Assembly (NCBI GenBank): GCA_037043235.1
Contig: JAWRVZ010000030.1
Location: forward strand, 1,165,001 to 1,229,000
Source of the DNA: Rhodeus uyekii
Lineage: Eukaryota > Chordata > Actinopteri > Cypriniformes > Acheilognathidae
Direction of reading: 5' to 3'
DNA: 64,000 nucleotides
Part shown: positions 48,701 to 59,882 of the stretch, piece by piece
How positions within the stretch are numbered: position 1 is the first letter of the stretch
How the letters are laid out: every line of letters starts with the position of its first letter
Made by a program: the position numbers and the translations under genes
The notes under the pieces: generated by a model
What the model was told of the DNA's origin: nothing
The model's database searches: none
What the model saw: only the letters and a program-made list of their open reading frames with translations

Positions 48701-51700
48701 AATACCTGACATACTGCCAACAGTGTTGGGTAAGTTAGTGAAAAAAAGCTATTACTATCTACTTACATCTTCAGCAGTTTAATCATTGCATTATTATTAC
48801 CAGGCCTTGACATGAACTGTTTTCATAATAGTGTCAGGGGTGTGTGTGAAGGGAAGAGCGAGGACTCAATATTGCAGGGAAAAGGGTTTTATACAAATAA
48901 AAAAAACGCAACAGAAGCAACCCCAAGGGGGGAAAACAAGACTACTGACTAAGGAACTGAACTTAAAAGACTGGACTTAACTTGGTAGGACACGACAACG
49001 ACAACACAGGACAGCAAACATGAAGGGATTAAATAGGGATCACAAGAGGAGGATGATGATCGGGAAACAGCTGGGACAAATCAAGCAATAACGAGGGAAC
49101 AAGGCGGGCGGGGTTACTCAATGACAAGATATGAACACGCGGCCAATACGAACGCACACATCGAAAACACGCAATACGAAAACAGGCAATATGAACACGT
49201 ATTGTTTCATCTGTTAACATGAAACAAGAGACATCGTGCAGCTGGTGAAACACAAACTGAGCGCGACATGAAACACATCATGAAAAGCACGTGGCCGATG
49301 AAAACACGAACCGGGTGCTAAACATTACACACAGACGAGAGAGAGCACGGCTCGCGCAAAGCTTGAAACCACGGCCACTTCACATGATGTAGAGCGCGTG
49401 AGAACGAGCAAACACTCCTCCCGTGCACTCATGGCAAGGACGAACACACGGGTCATGAATGGTAGAACAAAACCAAAGTCTCAGGACCGGACATCATAAC
49501 CCGCAAACAAGACGTTACACAGACAAGTGAGCGCGCGACTTGAGATACTAGAAATTGCGCGCTCCACAAAACACGAGACATTACGGTAGTGTCAGACCTC
49601 TGCCACAACACCGAGAAATTACTAGACCGAATGTGGCAGAACCCTGACACTTAGTCTACATTTTTCACTATTAATCAATCAATAGTATGCAATGTCATCA
49701 ATATAAGTGATATAATGTAATAAATAATCAACACAATATAATAGAAATATTCACATCTATTGTTTCCGCCTGTGTTCATGTCACAGTGCGCAGCTGTTTG
49801 TGGTCAGAGCACGGTCCCTCTCAGAGGAGCTTGATGAGAGCAGATGTGCACTGAGGGAGAGCCAGGACAGAGCTGCAAGAGCACAGGCCAGCAACTGTGC
49901 ATTAGTATGAAGCATTTATGCTAATTAGGTTATTAATACTGATTAAACTGCTTTTAGAAATGACTCTTCTTCCACAATAACTTGTTATTTGTCTTTTAGA
50001 TAAAGGAAAGTGAACACTTGAAATCTCTAATCCAAATAACTGAAGAAAAGGTATGGATTTTGTTCATATATTGTGAACCAGGGCTGTTCGAAGCCTTTCA
50101 CATAAAAAAAAGAAGTCTATTTTGACACTTTTTTTGTAGTATGTATCATTCACCTCATTCTGCACTATTTTTGTTTTGTATCTTATAAAATATCCCGTTT
50201 GAGTATGAGAAACAACTGCAAACGAAACGAATCAAACTGAAACTAACAATTTCAGAACGCTTTGCAAATACGTTTATGTAACAATTTGATTAAAATAGTG
50301 AACTGAAACCCATTTCTGCCATATAAAGGAAAAACAATCATGCTTTGTAAATCCTTTTCAGTCCGACATTTTCAGTCGTTATTTGACAATATTATAATGA
50401 ATAATATTATATTAGCATAATTATGAGATTAGAAAATGGAAATTATGAGATAAAAAAAAATCTTTGACTTTTTATGTGTTTTTGGTCTTAATTCCAATAA
50501 AGTATGTCAATATGTCCCCTTTTCGTAATAATTTTTATTTTTTACGTAATTATTTTACATTTTTAATTCATAATTTTGAATTAATATGTCATAATTTTTA
50601 CTTTTCAACCATAATTTTGATTTTAAAAAGCATGCTTTCTTTCCTAATGTGTTGAAAATTGGTTATTTAAGAGATTCATTCACTATCATGTAATTATCAT
50701 GAAACATTATCATATAAAATGATTCTCCGGTCAGTGTACAGTAATCTCCATAAACCCAATGAAGACTGCAGTATGTTTACCACAGTAAAATGGCTCTAGT
50801 GATGAACTACTTCGGAAAAGTTCTGTTATTTATTAAGCCACAATATCTTCCACAGAGCGAAAAATTAACCCTTGAAAAGAACCTTGCTGAAGATCGAATG
50901 AACAAACTTAGAAGAGAAAACTCTGAATTAAGGGTGAGAGAATACTCAAGTGTGCCGATACTGGCCACAGGGAGAGCTGTATTAATACTGTCTGATCCTG
51001 TTTACAGGGAGAATTAGAAGAATCTCAAATGGTACTGGCTGTGAAAAACAGGGACCTTACAAAGGTGACATTATACACAGTGATGATTGATTTTAGTCAA
51101 CTGTGTCTTTCTTTATGGTGTTTGTTGTTTATTTCACATAGAAAAACATCCTGCTGGAAAAGATGAAGGACACTCACTTTGAAAGTCACAAAATTATTGA
51201 GGTATGCCAATGTTGCGCCCATTGGGAACATGTGAAATGATGGTTTGAGTGTTCAGTAATAGTGTTCTGTTGTCTGCTAATGCATCTGAAGGGCCTGCAG
51301 TCAGAATTGATGAGACTACAAGAACACTCACAGCAAGCGCTCTTCAGGTAAACTCCAGGGACGCACCTCTTCGCTGGTCTTTTTTGTTTCATTTGCAGGA
51401 AAATTCATTTGGTACTTGTGAAAAGCAGAAAAAATTATCCTAATGATTTATGCTCTAAATCAGCGTTTTTCAAACTGGTATGAAAAAAGGTAAGACACAA
51501 AAAGAATTAAATCATTAGATTTAAATAAACAAGTAAATAAATAGACAATAGATTTTATTATAGGTATAAAAAGTACTGTTACCTACTAAGTAGATTAAAA
51601 TAAATAAATACAAATTTGATTTGATTTGATTAAAACAGTAATAATCAGCCAAAAACTAGAGCATGAATGAATAAACAAGGGAACTATATGACTAAACTAA

Positions 51701-54700
51701 AACAGAGCATACATGTTACAATACATCATTATAGTGGGTAGAACAAAATAAGAAAAACATTTTAATTGAAACTAATTTTAGATTTATTATATTGAATTTT
51801 AGTGTATAAACAAGATAGACGTCTTTTAAATTGCAACAATTTATTTCAACAATAAATTCAATAAACTAATTCAGTCATTTTTCAGTCAATAGAGTCTTTT
51901 TTTTTCATTGTCGTGTGATAAAAAGCAACTAAATAATTTTACATAATAAGTGCATGCATGGCTTTGTTGAAATGTTGTTTTTTTAATCATTTTTGGCAGG
52001 TTAAATAAATGCCACATCACCTCTCATGGTCCACAGAGGACAGGTGTGACAAACCCGCGATCTCTGCACCATGAGATTCAGGAAGCTCAACTGGTAACAG
52101 TCCATTATTTCATTCACGTACAGTATTCTGCTGGACCATCATTTAAGTTACTCATCTGTTCACTCTAGCAGAGTGCTTACATTTATTTTTAATAACTTAA
52201 ACCATTAAAATACAACCATTTAAAATGTGTTTAATAACATACTATAATATGAGCTTTCCCTATTTATGTGGTGTTTAAAAGAGTAAAGAAACCCTTGTGA
52301 AAAAGAAGTGTGCTTGAAAAGTGCATTGTACTTCAAATCTTAAGAATATATATACACTAATGCCTTGAGATACGAGCGTCCCGACATACGAGTATTCTGA
52401 GATCCAAGCAAGCCTTTGAGGAATTTTTGCTTTGAGATAAGAGTAAATATTTGAGATACGAGCAGCTTACAGACACCGACGCTAGAGGTGTTCAGCACTC
52501 GGAGCAGCTCAAGCGCCTCATTTATGGGGTAATTGCATATGATCTCCACTAGAGGCAGCTTGGTTTTACAGCGGGGGTTACCAGGGGCAACGAGTGATTC
52601 ACGAGTATTAAGCTGGGAGCAGCACGAGTTATGAGTGTTCAATAATAATAAATATGAGCTTCTGAGGATAACCTCCTCCGCACATGCCGCTACTGTATCG
52701 TCTGTCTCGAAGGTAAGAACTCATAATTAAAACCACATTTTATTTTATATCACAGGAATCCTTATATACTATAATTTGTGTGTGTGTGTTTGTGTCTCTA
52801 TAGCAATTAAAAATGTTTTTTCCATTGCTCATATCTCAAGGTATTACTGGTTATATACATTTTAAACTGTCCCTGCAGATAATATACTGTTACTAAAATA
52901 TATGAGCGTTTTAAAAGAGTAGTATACACTTGCATGTTTTAAAAAGAAAAGAAAAGTAATTCATTTAATTATGAAAATTCCAAATAAAGATGTACAGATC
53001 AGCTAATTGTATTTAATATAAATCTATATAAATAAATTAAAATGTATTGCTTATCTAATAATTACTATTTTAAAAAGTATATTAAACTGTACTTCTTTTT
53101 CAAAAGGGAAGGCTGCAATAAGTTTTGGACCTTTTTGACCATTTCATTCCTCTTTCTCACATTCTGCAAGCTACATCTTTCGCCAGTTGGTGGCGAAATG
53201 CGACTGCCTTCACGAACAGACCCTTTTTGTTTTTACATAATCAGTGAATCATTTTGTTCAAAGCTACTGATTCACTCAGAAACGAAGCACTGAATTGATT
53301 CTGTTTTGTCTCCACTTTGAACAGTTTTTGTTGGTGGCACAAATAGACTAAGGGACTGGGATTATGTCTTTTAAATTTAAGTTACTTGATTTATTATGTA
53401 TTGAACTGTTGTTTAAACGTAATATCACAACCATTATCATGGTAATGACCTGATTACCTTGTTGGCCATATTGAACTTTCAAATAGAATCATCTTTGGTG
53501 GTTTCTATGCAGAATCACACAGTGAATGGTTAAAAAGACACTTGGTTTTACATGTGGAAGCAAGATGGACGTACTAGCTGTACAGTATGTGTCTTCTTCT
53601 TTTCTTTCAGTCCCAGAATGTAGCCATGGATTTGATTAGTGGCTCCCTCGGTCAAATCTTACCCACCGTCCCCCATAGAGGAGACTTTCATAACCTCCAA
53701 AAGATCAAGCCTGAAGAGCTGTCCCATTTACTGCACGCACAACTCTCAGAGACTGTGAGAAACACACACACATCATCAGCATTATATACTGCAGCTCACA
53801 AATTACCAAAATAATTGGTATAAAAAAGTTATTGTACAGTTTATTCATATTATTCAGTCTGACCTTTTCAGATTTTTGGAATTAATTACCAATTAATTTC
53901 CAATTACCTGTAGTTTTGGTGCATACTTATTGTAATTGTGATCCTGTACAGTATATAATCTGTGACAATGGTAAATCTTTCGATTTTCAATATGTTTTTA
54001 CAATTTATTAATTGTAATGGTCATTTAAAAAAAATGTATATCATTGTCCATTCTTTCTTGCAATACTTTTTTTATTTTCTAATAGTACTTAGTAATTATA
54101 CAAGTAATAGTAATTATGCAGTCAGTTATTTTATTCATTATTTCTTTAAATGTAATCTCCTGGTGAAATCAGGTATTTTGAATACTAATGAATGTGATAT
54201 TCAGTATTATATATTTAGTGTCATTAAACCTCTAGAAGCTTTTATTTCATCCAACATGCATTACATATAAATATGAAGAATGGATGGCTCACTCATGTTC
54301 AAACATTGTGAAAAACTGCGGAAATAAGACCAAAATAGAAGCTTGGCGAATAATGCAGAATTTGCTTGATTTTGCTAATTCTGTGATTGTAAAATCCTAA
54401 ATGGCCTGAATTATTTTTGTTGTTGTTATTGTTATTATCACTATTGAATAAAAAAAATTCTCATCAACAAGTTCAGTTCTGAGATTGCAATATATACTTT
54501 ATGCGATGAATCAGATTTATAAAATAAATGCTCACTCAACATAAAACACACAAAAACTTTAAATTATTTTATTTCGCCATGTTGCCAAGGAAACATCTCA
54601 CTTTAATTTAATTTAACTGAATGTTCTAAAATAAAAATAAAAATAAAAACTTTGTGAAAATTGTAGGCATATAAAAAAAGCTAATCAAGCAACATATACA

Positions 54701-57700
54701 CACAACTAAATGACTAAAGTTAAGACAGAAAATACAAAAATACAAACTAATAATATTAATAAAAACTACAAAATTATCTCTAGAATAGAATAGCACTAGA
54801 ATAGCACTGTAGTCAACCCCAAAAATGAACTGTTGTTGCAAACATGCAGTACTTCTTTCTTAAATATTATCTGCTCTTCAGGAAAAAGTTAGCGACAGTG
54901 CACGGGAGAAGTTGCAGAGACTCTCTCTGCAGGATCAACAACAGCACGGACGTTCTAGGCATCAGCTGGTGACACTGTAAGGAATAATTTCCATTATCCT
55001 CTGCTGTCTTTAACATTGCATGACATGATGTCCGTCTGCTTTCCAGTCTAAAAGAGCTGGAGCTTCTTGAAGTGCAAGGAAAGCACAAGGCCAAGCATCA
55101 GACACAGGAAGCTCACATAGCGGCTGCCATCACCTGGTGGACAGGCCAGACTAAGGAGGGTAAGAACAGCCAGACTGCCCAAGATCCACAAGTGGCTGTG
55201 GCAGACATGCAGAAACAGATCCAAAGCCCGGAGGTTCATCGCACAAAATCTCAGAAGGAAGAAACTAAGAGTGTCATGAGGGTGCTTCTCAAAGACCAGG
55301 GAACAAGCACACGGGAAGATGCTCAGATTCAGTTTAGGGATGCGGCTGTGATCACTGATTCATCAGTAGAGTGTTTGGCTGAAGAAGACCTGCTGAAGTC
55401 CGTGAGGAAAGTAGAGGACATGGTGGTGCAGGCCTTACAGACATCCCATGTGCTTTTGGGCAGCGAGAAGAGGATGAAGGAGAGGATAGAGGGCATCAGA
55501 TTTAGGGTGGGGAGAGCGTTAAGAAGAGCTGAAACTACTGAGAGTCAACTCAATGCCCTGGAGGCCACGATATCTGCTAACACACAGGTGTGGACTGACA
55601 CAGAATTACTAGCACCAAATGCATTTACACTGCCAGTCAATTAAAAAAATATATTTTAATAATTATCTTATGCTCAACAAGGCTGCATTTATTTGATAAA
55701 AAATATTGTAAAAATAGTCATTTGTGAAATATAATACATTTTAAAATATAATTTCTTCCCGTGATCAAAGCTTATTTTTCAGCATCATTGCTCCAGTGTT
55801 TAGTGTCACAGGATCCTTCAGAAATCATTCTAATTTGCTGATTTGGTTATTTATTGGTGCTCCATTATTAATAAAAAAAATCTTATTACCCATGTTAAAA
55901 ACACTCGCACTGCATCGAAACACAGCAGCAGTTTAAATTATGTGTCACTCCCTGGCCTCACTACATCACGGGCAGAGATACACACAATCTTTGCATTGTT
56001 TGTTTGGGAGCGGATCATACACGGTCAGTGGTCAAAGGCGCTGGTTGTGCACACTATGAACAGCTTCCGCTGTGTAAGCTCCGCTCCCAGCTGGTGCTTT
56101 TCGAGGGTTGGTGTCCCGCTGCTGAGGCACCATGGAGATCTTCATGGGGATCACAGATGGACTTGTCGGTGGGGATAGAGACGGGCTCTGCCTTTTCTCT
56201 GCTCTTATCCGGCAGGTCTAATATCCCCTGTCAGGACCTGGAAGCATGCCCTGTGGCGGTTATTTCCCACCTGGCAGAGGCACTGGTACTACAGCTATCC
56301 AGTTTCGAAGAGATGGATGTTGTTAATATCGAAGCTGGAGAGGACTCGCCACCTCCCTATCCAGCTTTTCAGAAGCTTTTAGATGTTATGACTCGTGCAG
56401 TTGCCAAACTCAACATTGAATGGCCATCGGAGAGGAGAGACATACAGTACATCCAAGAAGTAAACTGGACGAATGTTACCTCCCCTCCAGAGCTCAACCT
56501 CTTCGTCAGGGCGTACTTTTCTTTCCCGACCTCCACACTGTCACGGTTCTGCCAGGTTCAGTTCTGTTTCCAGTGTTTCTAGTGACAGAACAGTGGCACT
56601 GCTTTTCCTCCTGTGTTTGTGTGTCTCGTTAGTGTCTGCCCCGCCTTCTCGTTTCCTGCAATCATTCCCAGCTGTCTCTGATAACTCCTCCCCTCATGTG
56701 TCCTATATATTCCCTCAGTGTTTGCTGTCTGACGTGGCGTCGTTGTCTTCACATGTTGTTCCCAGTAGGCTTGTTCTCTGTGTCTGATTGTCCGGTTCAT
56801 CCAGTTGGTAATTTATGTTTCTAGTGTTGTGTTCATTATGTTTTCCCCCTCGTGGGTTTTTGCTTTATGTTATGTTTTCCTTTATTTGTAAATAAATTAC
56901 AAATTTCCCCTGCACTTGAGTCCTCCCCGTTTATGCGTTCCGTGACACACACTAAACCTACCGGGTTCATAGTGCCCAATCTACATAGTATGTTTCCTTG
57001 GTAGGTGCCAAAGAGCACAGCTATGGGCGATGCCAAAGGTGGAGGAGGTTCTTGCAAGCTACCTCACTCCCCAGTTGGCATCTCCTAAAGCCCAGATGCT
57101 GCCCACCAAGCCAGTTCATCATCATATAACATCATCATTGGTAGGCCGAGCTTAAGAGTTGCTAAGAGACCATAACAAAGGCACAGACCTTTCTCTCCGT
57201 GCCACCAGTGAGTATATGTATATATACACAGTGGTGTGAAAAAGAGTTTGCCCCATCCTGATTTCTGGTCCCTTCTGATCAACTGATCAACAGCTCTGGG
57301 TGGCAGAAAACTACCAGACCTCTTTCTGAGGTCAGTCCCCACCGAAGAGAAATGGTTTATATCTCGGTGCTTGTTTCTCCTCGTTTCCCTCAGGGAGCCA
57401 TTCAGCCAACCCTTCCACCTTATGTGCTTCAGGGTGCAGAGTCCCCAGCGAGTGTTCGACAAATATTTCTCAATAGGTTCTGCGCACAATCAAAGAGGGT
57501 TATAATATTCAGTTCGGGTCTTGCCTGCCCAGATTCACGGGAGTTCTGGTTCTGGTTATTGTTTGTGACAGTAGATCTCGAAGACCAAAATATTTGGCCA
57601 GGCTCAGGTGGATCTGTTTGCATCTCGAGAGATATCTCACTGTCCACTCTGATTCTCGCTCACACAACCAGCTCCTCTCGGACTGGATGCTATGGTACAG

Positions 57701-59329
57701 ACTTTGCCAGACTTGACTTGGCTTTGTCTCTACATTTTCCTCCGATTGCTCTGCTCGCAGGAGTTCTAGAGAGAGTTCGCCGGGACAGGGTCGGTCTCAC
57801 GTTGATTCCTCTGCTGTCACCTGGCAGAGTGTGGTTTCCAAACATAGTGTCCCTCCTCAATCAGGAGGGACATGTTGTCCCAGGCAGGGGCACAATACTG
57901 CACCGGCACCCGAAACTGTGGAGATTCTAGGCTTTGCCTCTGAGGGGGCCCAGCTCATAAAATGTGGTCTCTCAACTGAGGTTATTGAGACCATTCTCCA
58001 CATTAGAGCTCCTGCTGAATGCCTTGACTTTTAACTTCATTGTGCAGCGATCATCATCTGGACCCAGTTGGCACAGTGCCTGAGTTATCTTCCTAAGGTC
58101 CCTACTAATACAGTCAGAACAAGTGTATTGCAGGCCTTCTTTCCTCCCCCGTTTAGGGATATGACCCAGGAACGTCTGAATCTGCTTTGCCTGGTCCGGG
58201 CATTGGACACATACATTCACAGAGCTGTCATGTGGCGTAAGACTGAACAGGTGTTCATCTGCTTTTGACCCTCTAAAAAAGGGTTCCTCATGTCTAAGCA
58301 GAGAATGCGTAAGTGGGTTATGTAATCCCACACTCCTGGCAGTCTGAGCCCACGCAACTAGGATTATGGCTGCATCTAAGGCCCTTCTGGCTGGAGTCTC
58401 TATGCAGGAAGTCTGTGCTGCGACAGGCTGATCCTCGCCGCACACTTTTGTCAGGTTCCACACCTGGGGCTTAGGTGTTTTCGTCTCAGCACAATCCCAC
58501 CTGACACGTACTTGGCACTATGGCAGCATGAGTATCTTGTTCCCATAGCGTTTTGACGCAGCTCAAGTTCCCTTGAAAGGGGTTGTCTCATTTTCAAGTA
58601 TGTAACCTTGGTACCCTGAATAGGAATGAGACGCTGTATCTTCCCGCCATATCACCTGCGGGCCTGTTACATGTGTAACCGGACATTTTCAATATTGATA
58701 ATAAATCATCTTTCCGAAAGATCGTGACACTGAAAATTCAGCTTTGATCACAGGAATAAATTGCATTTTGTAATAAATCAAATATAAAATGATCTCTTTT
58801 CAATTGTAATAATATTTCACAATATAACTGTAGTTTTAATCAAATAAATGCATTCTTAGTCTGCAGTAGAGACACTCCAAACCTTTGAATGGTAGTGTAT
58901 AAAAAGTATATAACCTGCATACTATGGTTATAATTGATCTAACGTGTTCTTTCTTTTGTTCTAGTCATTATATATGTCTCAATCTATGGCTACCAGCATC
59001 CTGGATTGTACCTCAGCTGCCGTCACACCCTTTTCCACACCACAGCCTCTGATTCAGGAAAGCGCCCTCACTCCATTTTCATCCAAAAATGGTATTGTTT
59101 ACCTCTGAGGTTACTAAAAACATTTCAAATGACATTTTAATCTCTGAAGCATGATGGCAACTTTTAATGTATTATTTTGGGTAAACGATAGGATTTATAG
59201 AATTGTCCTTGAATTTAATTGGCTGAGTTCTTGTTTGTCTTTGTGAGTTTTAGTCAGTACAGGAACCACAGGAACCTCAGGCACTGCAGGATCTGGGAAT
59301 GATTTTAGTTATAAAGGGCTTTCGTACCG
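33369..59329 (+). CDS. irag1: IRAG/LRMP (KASH5-like) coiled-coil protein, partial at the C-terminus
   Basis: Exons: 33369-33525, 33607-33711, 44477-44657, 44751-44803, 47925-47976 (or 47985), 48477-48635, 49787-49904, 50000-50050, 50856-50933, 51008-51064, 51142-51201, 51292-51347, 52000-52093, 53611-53754, 54882-54976, 55047-55587, 58965-59091, 59254-59329. They join in frame to about 734 residues. Residues 65-150 form an EF-hand-like module (LLNITFEACDTTGKGEVQAS, FHVTMREWISQC) resembling KASH5 and fish LRMP/futile-cycle. Coiled coils follow at about 183-400. Residues 590-667 (KVEDMVVQALQTSHVLLGSE) resemble the MRVI1/LRMP domain. Known relatives are ER or nuclear-envelope tail-anchored proteins, IP3-receptor partners or LINC components. 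The C-terminal membrane anchor is not found. The symbol rests on the ctr9 neighbourhood; irag2 is possible. The weak donors at 33526 and 47977 are the least certain joins. Confidence 0.8.
34257..34418 (-). repeat. tRNA-derived SINE, full length, nested
   Basis: TTTATGCATTTGGCAGACGC through the B-box complement GGGAATCGAACCCATGACCT to GTTTGAGCTACAGGAAAG. It is the best-preserved copy in the window and is inserted in the TIR element 33795-35493. Confidence 0.88.
35049..35283. mobile_element. MITE with inverted CTGGTTTCACA termini, nested
   Basis: Left end GTCTGGTTTCACAAACAGGG then CTTAGATTAAGCC; the right end is the inverse, GGCTTAGTTCCAGACT-type sequence ending CTGTGAAACCAGG. About 235 bp, non-coding. 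It lies within the larger TIR element. Confidence 0.75.
35966..38611. repeat. 2.65-kb tandem unit, copy 1
   Basis: The unit starts AACTAGATAGAGGAAGTTTA then TGATATAAACTTCAGTTGGC and ends GAGAATTTTAGGTAAGA plus a short AAT run. It contains TTGCTAGCAAGATTTA words, TA-rich microsatellites near 36640-36716 and 36870-36905, and GGACGCGC words. No ORF above about 80 residues or known domain. It lies in the IRAG-family intron 33712-44476. Confidence 0.9.
38612..41342. repeat. 2.65-kb tandem unit, copy 2
   Basis: Nearly line-for-line repeat of copy 1 (compare 35966-36600 with 38612-39250). Differences are scattered substitutions, microsatellite length and a longer AAT run at 41251-41299. It ends with the palindrome AAGTTGGCTTTCTCAAGCCA-ACTT, absent from copy 1. 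Confidence 0.9.
41343..43980. repeat. 2.65-kb tandem unit, copy 3, rearranged at its 5' part
   Basis: It matches copies 1 and 2 at 41343-41715 and again from about 42258 to 43980. Between these it carries a distinct segment of degenerate repeats (TTGCTAGCAAGATTTAACGT, CACTAGTGAGATTT) and lacks the paired TA microsatellites. Confidence 0.88.
43981..44240. repeat. Four tandem palindrome units separated by AAT runs
   Basis: Four copies of GTTTAGATACAATATCACTA followed by the palindrome AAGTTGGCTTTCTCAAGCCA-ACTT, with AAT/AATA runs of 3-8 repeats between. The inverted core AGTTGGCTTGAGAAAGCC also occurs near the start of each 2.65-kb unit. Open frames of Asn or Leu runs here are artefacts. Confidence 0.9.
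44836..45247. repeat. Interspersed cyprinid-type repeat, interrupted by the LTR element
   Basis: Contains CTTCAGTGTCACATGATCCT, TTTATTCAGCAAGGATGCAT and TCAAAAGTGACAGTAAATAC. It continues at 47814-47870 beyond the LTR insertion. Same family as 27525-28040, 55643-55930 and 61011-61441. Confidence 0.7.
45689..45714. repeat. Poly-T run inside the LTR element
   Basis: About 26 consecutive T between the 5' LTR and the gag-like ORF. Length uncertain. Confidence 0.85.
45741..47288 (+). CDS. Gag-like repeat-rich ORF of the LTR element, 515 aa
   Basis: The first roughly 90 residues carry LRQGGATVKEFAYLFLFEAE and LKDIFNSSLNEPVRAWEM, which resemble the central part of Ty3/gypsy-type Gag. No zinc knuckle follows. 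About residues 140-290 are Ala/Pro/Glu-rich with repeats such as PETAVPVPAAGPEPAVPEP. Then come about 10 copies of an 11-residue unit DPEPAQPDPPA, about six copies of PELCP, and a hydrophobic aromatic tail. The 33-bp DNA repeat opens other frames, including a 401-residue antisense one. Function unknown; expression unproven. Confidence 0.65.
   Translation: MGIFRFPSPYPSAQQQASQRNRLLSLRQGGATVKEFAYLFLFEAEGLNISNDELKDIFNSSLNEPVRAWEMEMLVILSFWQFVGFVYNRDGKGGLPPLGPPPIFPTHCQVPSPPLSPFVRGRRRNGSASPTVDPEAARAAAAPPEVAQAAAVPAQAGSSKSRRRRRNRVGPETIPAVCPETAVPVPAAGPEPAVPEPSAGPETVVPVLAADAEVAVPEPAAGPEAAGPEPAAGRCMRGRRRRVSSPSTGQEVAPKPAVGQGAATPLISPVMAKRAVDLFFVLVALRAWRTHGAVHPEPAQPDPPADPEPAQPDPPADPEPAQPDPPADPEPAQPDPPADPEPAQPDPPADPEPAQPDPPADPEPAQPDPPADPEPAQPDPPADPEPAQPDPPADPEPAQPDQPADPEPVQPELCPPELCPPELCPPELCPPELCSPELCWPDLPDLPEPTWLNPPVPPDLPALLEPPWLVPPVPTPWTLVCFFLVFLFLGFVDCFFWDLWFGLFGICIFLWLLCF
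46626..46970 (+). repeat. 33-bp coding minisatellite, about 10 copies
   Basis: Unit GACCCAGAGCCCGCGCAGCC followed by TGACCCGCCGGCC, nearly identical in each copy. A shorter 15-bp repeat CCTGAACTCTGCCCG follows at 46971-47060. Copy number may be mis-assembled or polymorphic. Confidence 0.9.
48832..49649 (-). mobile_element. Solo LTR, 818 bp, minus orientation
   Basis: Bounded by TGTCAGGGG and CCCTGACA. On the minus strand it has the same layout as the other LTRs here: a CCCTATTTAATCCC promoter-like stretch, CTTGTTTTCCCCCTTGGGGT, and a terminal GAGTCCTCGCTC. No internal region or second LTR is present. The flanks AATAG and CTTAG match at only some positions. It lies in the IRAG-family intron 48636-49786. 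Confidence 0.75.
52356..52849. mobile_element. Tigger/pogo-like non-autonomous element
   Basis: Left end TAATGCCTTGAGATACGAGC, right end CATATCTCAAGGTATTACTG. Interior similar to 21000-21474 and to 59883-60320. Located in the IRAG-family intron 52094-53610. Confidence 0.75.
53755..54881. other. IRAG-family intron, nothing recognised
   Basis: AT-rich intronic sequence. Short ORFs are low-complexity. No transposon termini or exon signals were seen. Confidence 0.5.
55643..55930. repeat. Interspersed cyprinid-type repeat, left part
   Basis: Contains TATGCTCAACAAGGCTGCAT, ATTTGATAAAAAATATTG and TCACAGGATCCTTCAGAAAT. A related segment lies at 58715-58890, on the far side of the DIRS-type element. 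Confidence 0.65.
56539..56947 (+). mobile_element. Solo LTR, 409 bp, nested in the DIRS relic, CACAC target duplication
   Basis: Begins TGTCACGGTTCTG and ends CGTGACA. Related to the LTRs at 45248 and 47417 (shared GTGGCACTGCT, CGTTAGTG and ATGTTTTCCCCCTCGTGGGT). CACAC lies directly at both sides (56534-56538 and 56948-56952). It interrupts the gag-like frame within FPTST/FPDLHT. Confidence 0.92.
57225..57290. mobile_element. Fragment of a DNA-transposon terminus
   Basis: CAGTGGTGTGAAAAAGAGTT then TGCCCCATCCTGATTTCTGG matches a familiar fish Tc1-type transposon end by recall. The rest of the element is not present. It is embedded in the DIRS-type relic. Confidence 0.5.
58715..58890. repeat. 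Interspersed cyprinid-type repeat, right part
   Basis: ATTCAGCTTTGATCACAGGA then ATAAATTGCATTTTGTAATA, inverted relative to the same words at 55643. With that segment it brackets the DIRS-type element. Confidence 0.6.
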
Positions 59330-59882
59330 GTCAGTTATAGAAACTAGTCACCAGGGCTGTCCTCCGAGAACTACATTTTCCCTTAGAGCCATTATCCTGG
59401 TTGCCTGTGCACCGCCAGTAGAAAACTCTGAAGTGATGTAAGCTGTACCTTTCGTCTTGCCACTCTGGTTAGTGTGTAGGACTTTTATTATGATGCTACT
59501 GAGAACGCCAAAGCCTGAGCACACAGTGCTCCCATTCTCTGTCTTCATTAGTTTACAATCTGTTTAACATTACTGTATAATACATAATTACTTATGTTGT
59601 CCAAAGAAAGTAAACTGTACACTCCTGGGGATAAAAATGTGCCACACTCGTAGTAGCTAAACACTAAGCTTTTAATTGTCTTAATCATAAATTACGGGTC
59701 AGGAAATTAGCACAATTTAAACAAATGCACTACTTATTTGCTTCAATAATTATTTAATTAGTCAAATCCTTTAAAGCCACTAACAGATTATGAGTGAGTC
59801 ATTGAATCTTTCAGTCAACTAAGATGATTTATTCAGGAGCAAAACCATTCACCCATTCATAATTTGCCTTTAATTTGAAATA

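Larger units (their letters stand above)
55930..58680 (+). mobile_element. Decayed DIRS-type retrotransposon with internal deletion
   Basis: 56004-56582 gives gag-like sequence (CAHYEQLPLCKLRSQLVLFE, FQKLLDVMTRAVAKLN) that resumes after a solo LTR with AMPKVEEVLASYLTPQLASP. The reverse transcriptase region is largely missing. From about 57790 a tail resembling DIRS RNase H/tyrosine recombinase appears (SPGRVWFPNIVSLLNQEGH, AHATRIMAASKALLAGVSMQ). Many stops and frameshifts are present. The position expected to hold the catalytic Tyr reads FVRFHTWG. It lies in the IRAG-family intron 55588-58964. Borders are approximate. Confidence 0.75.

Noticed and set aside
57972..58463. 163-residue minus-strand ORF
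   Set aside because: Antisense to the recombinase region of the DIRS relic; no independent support.
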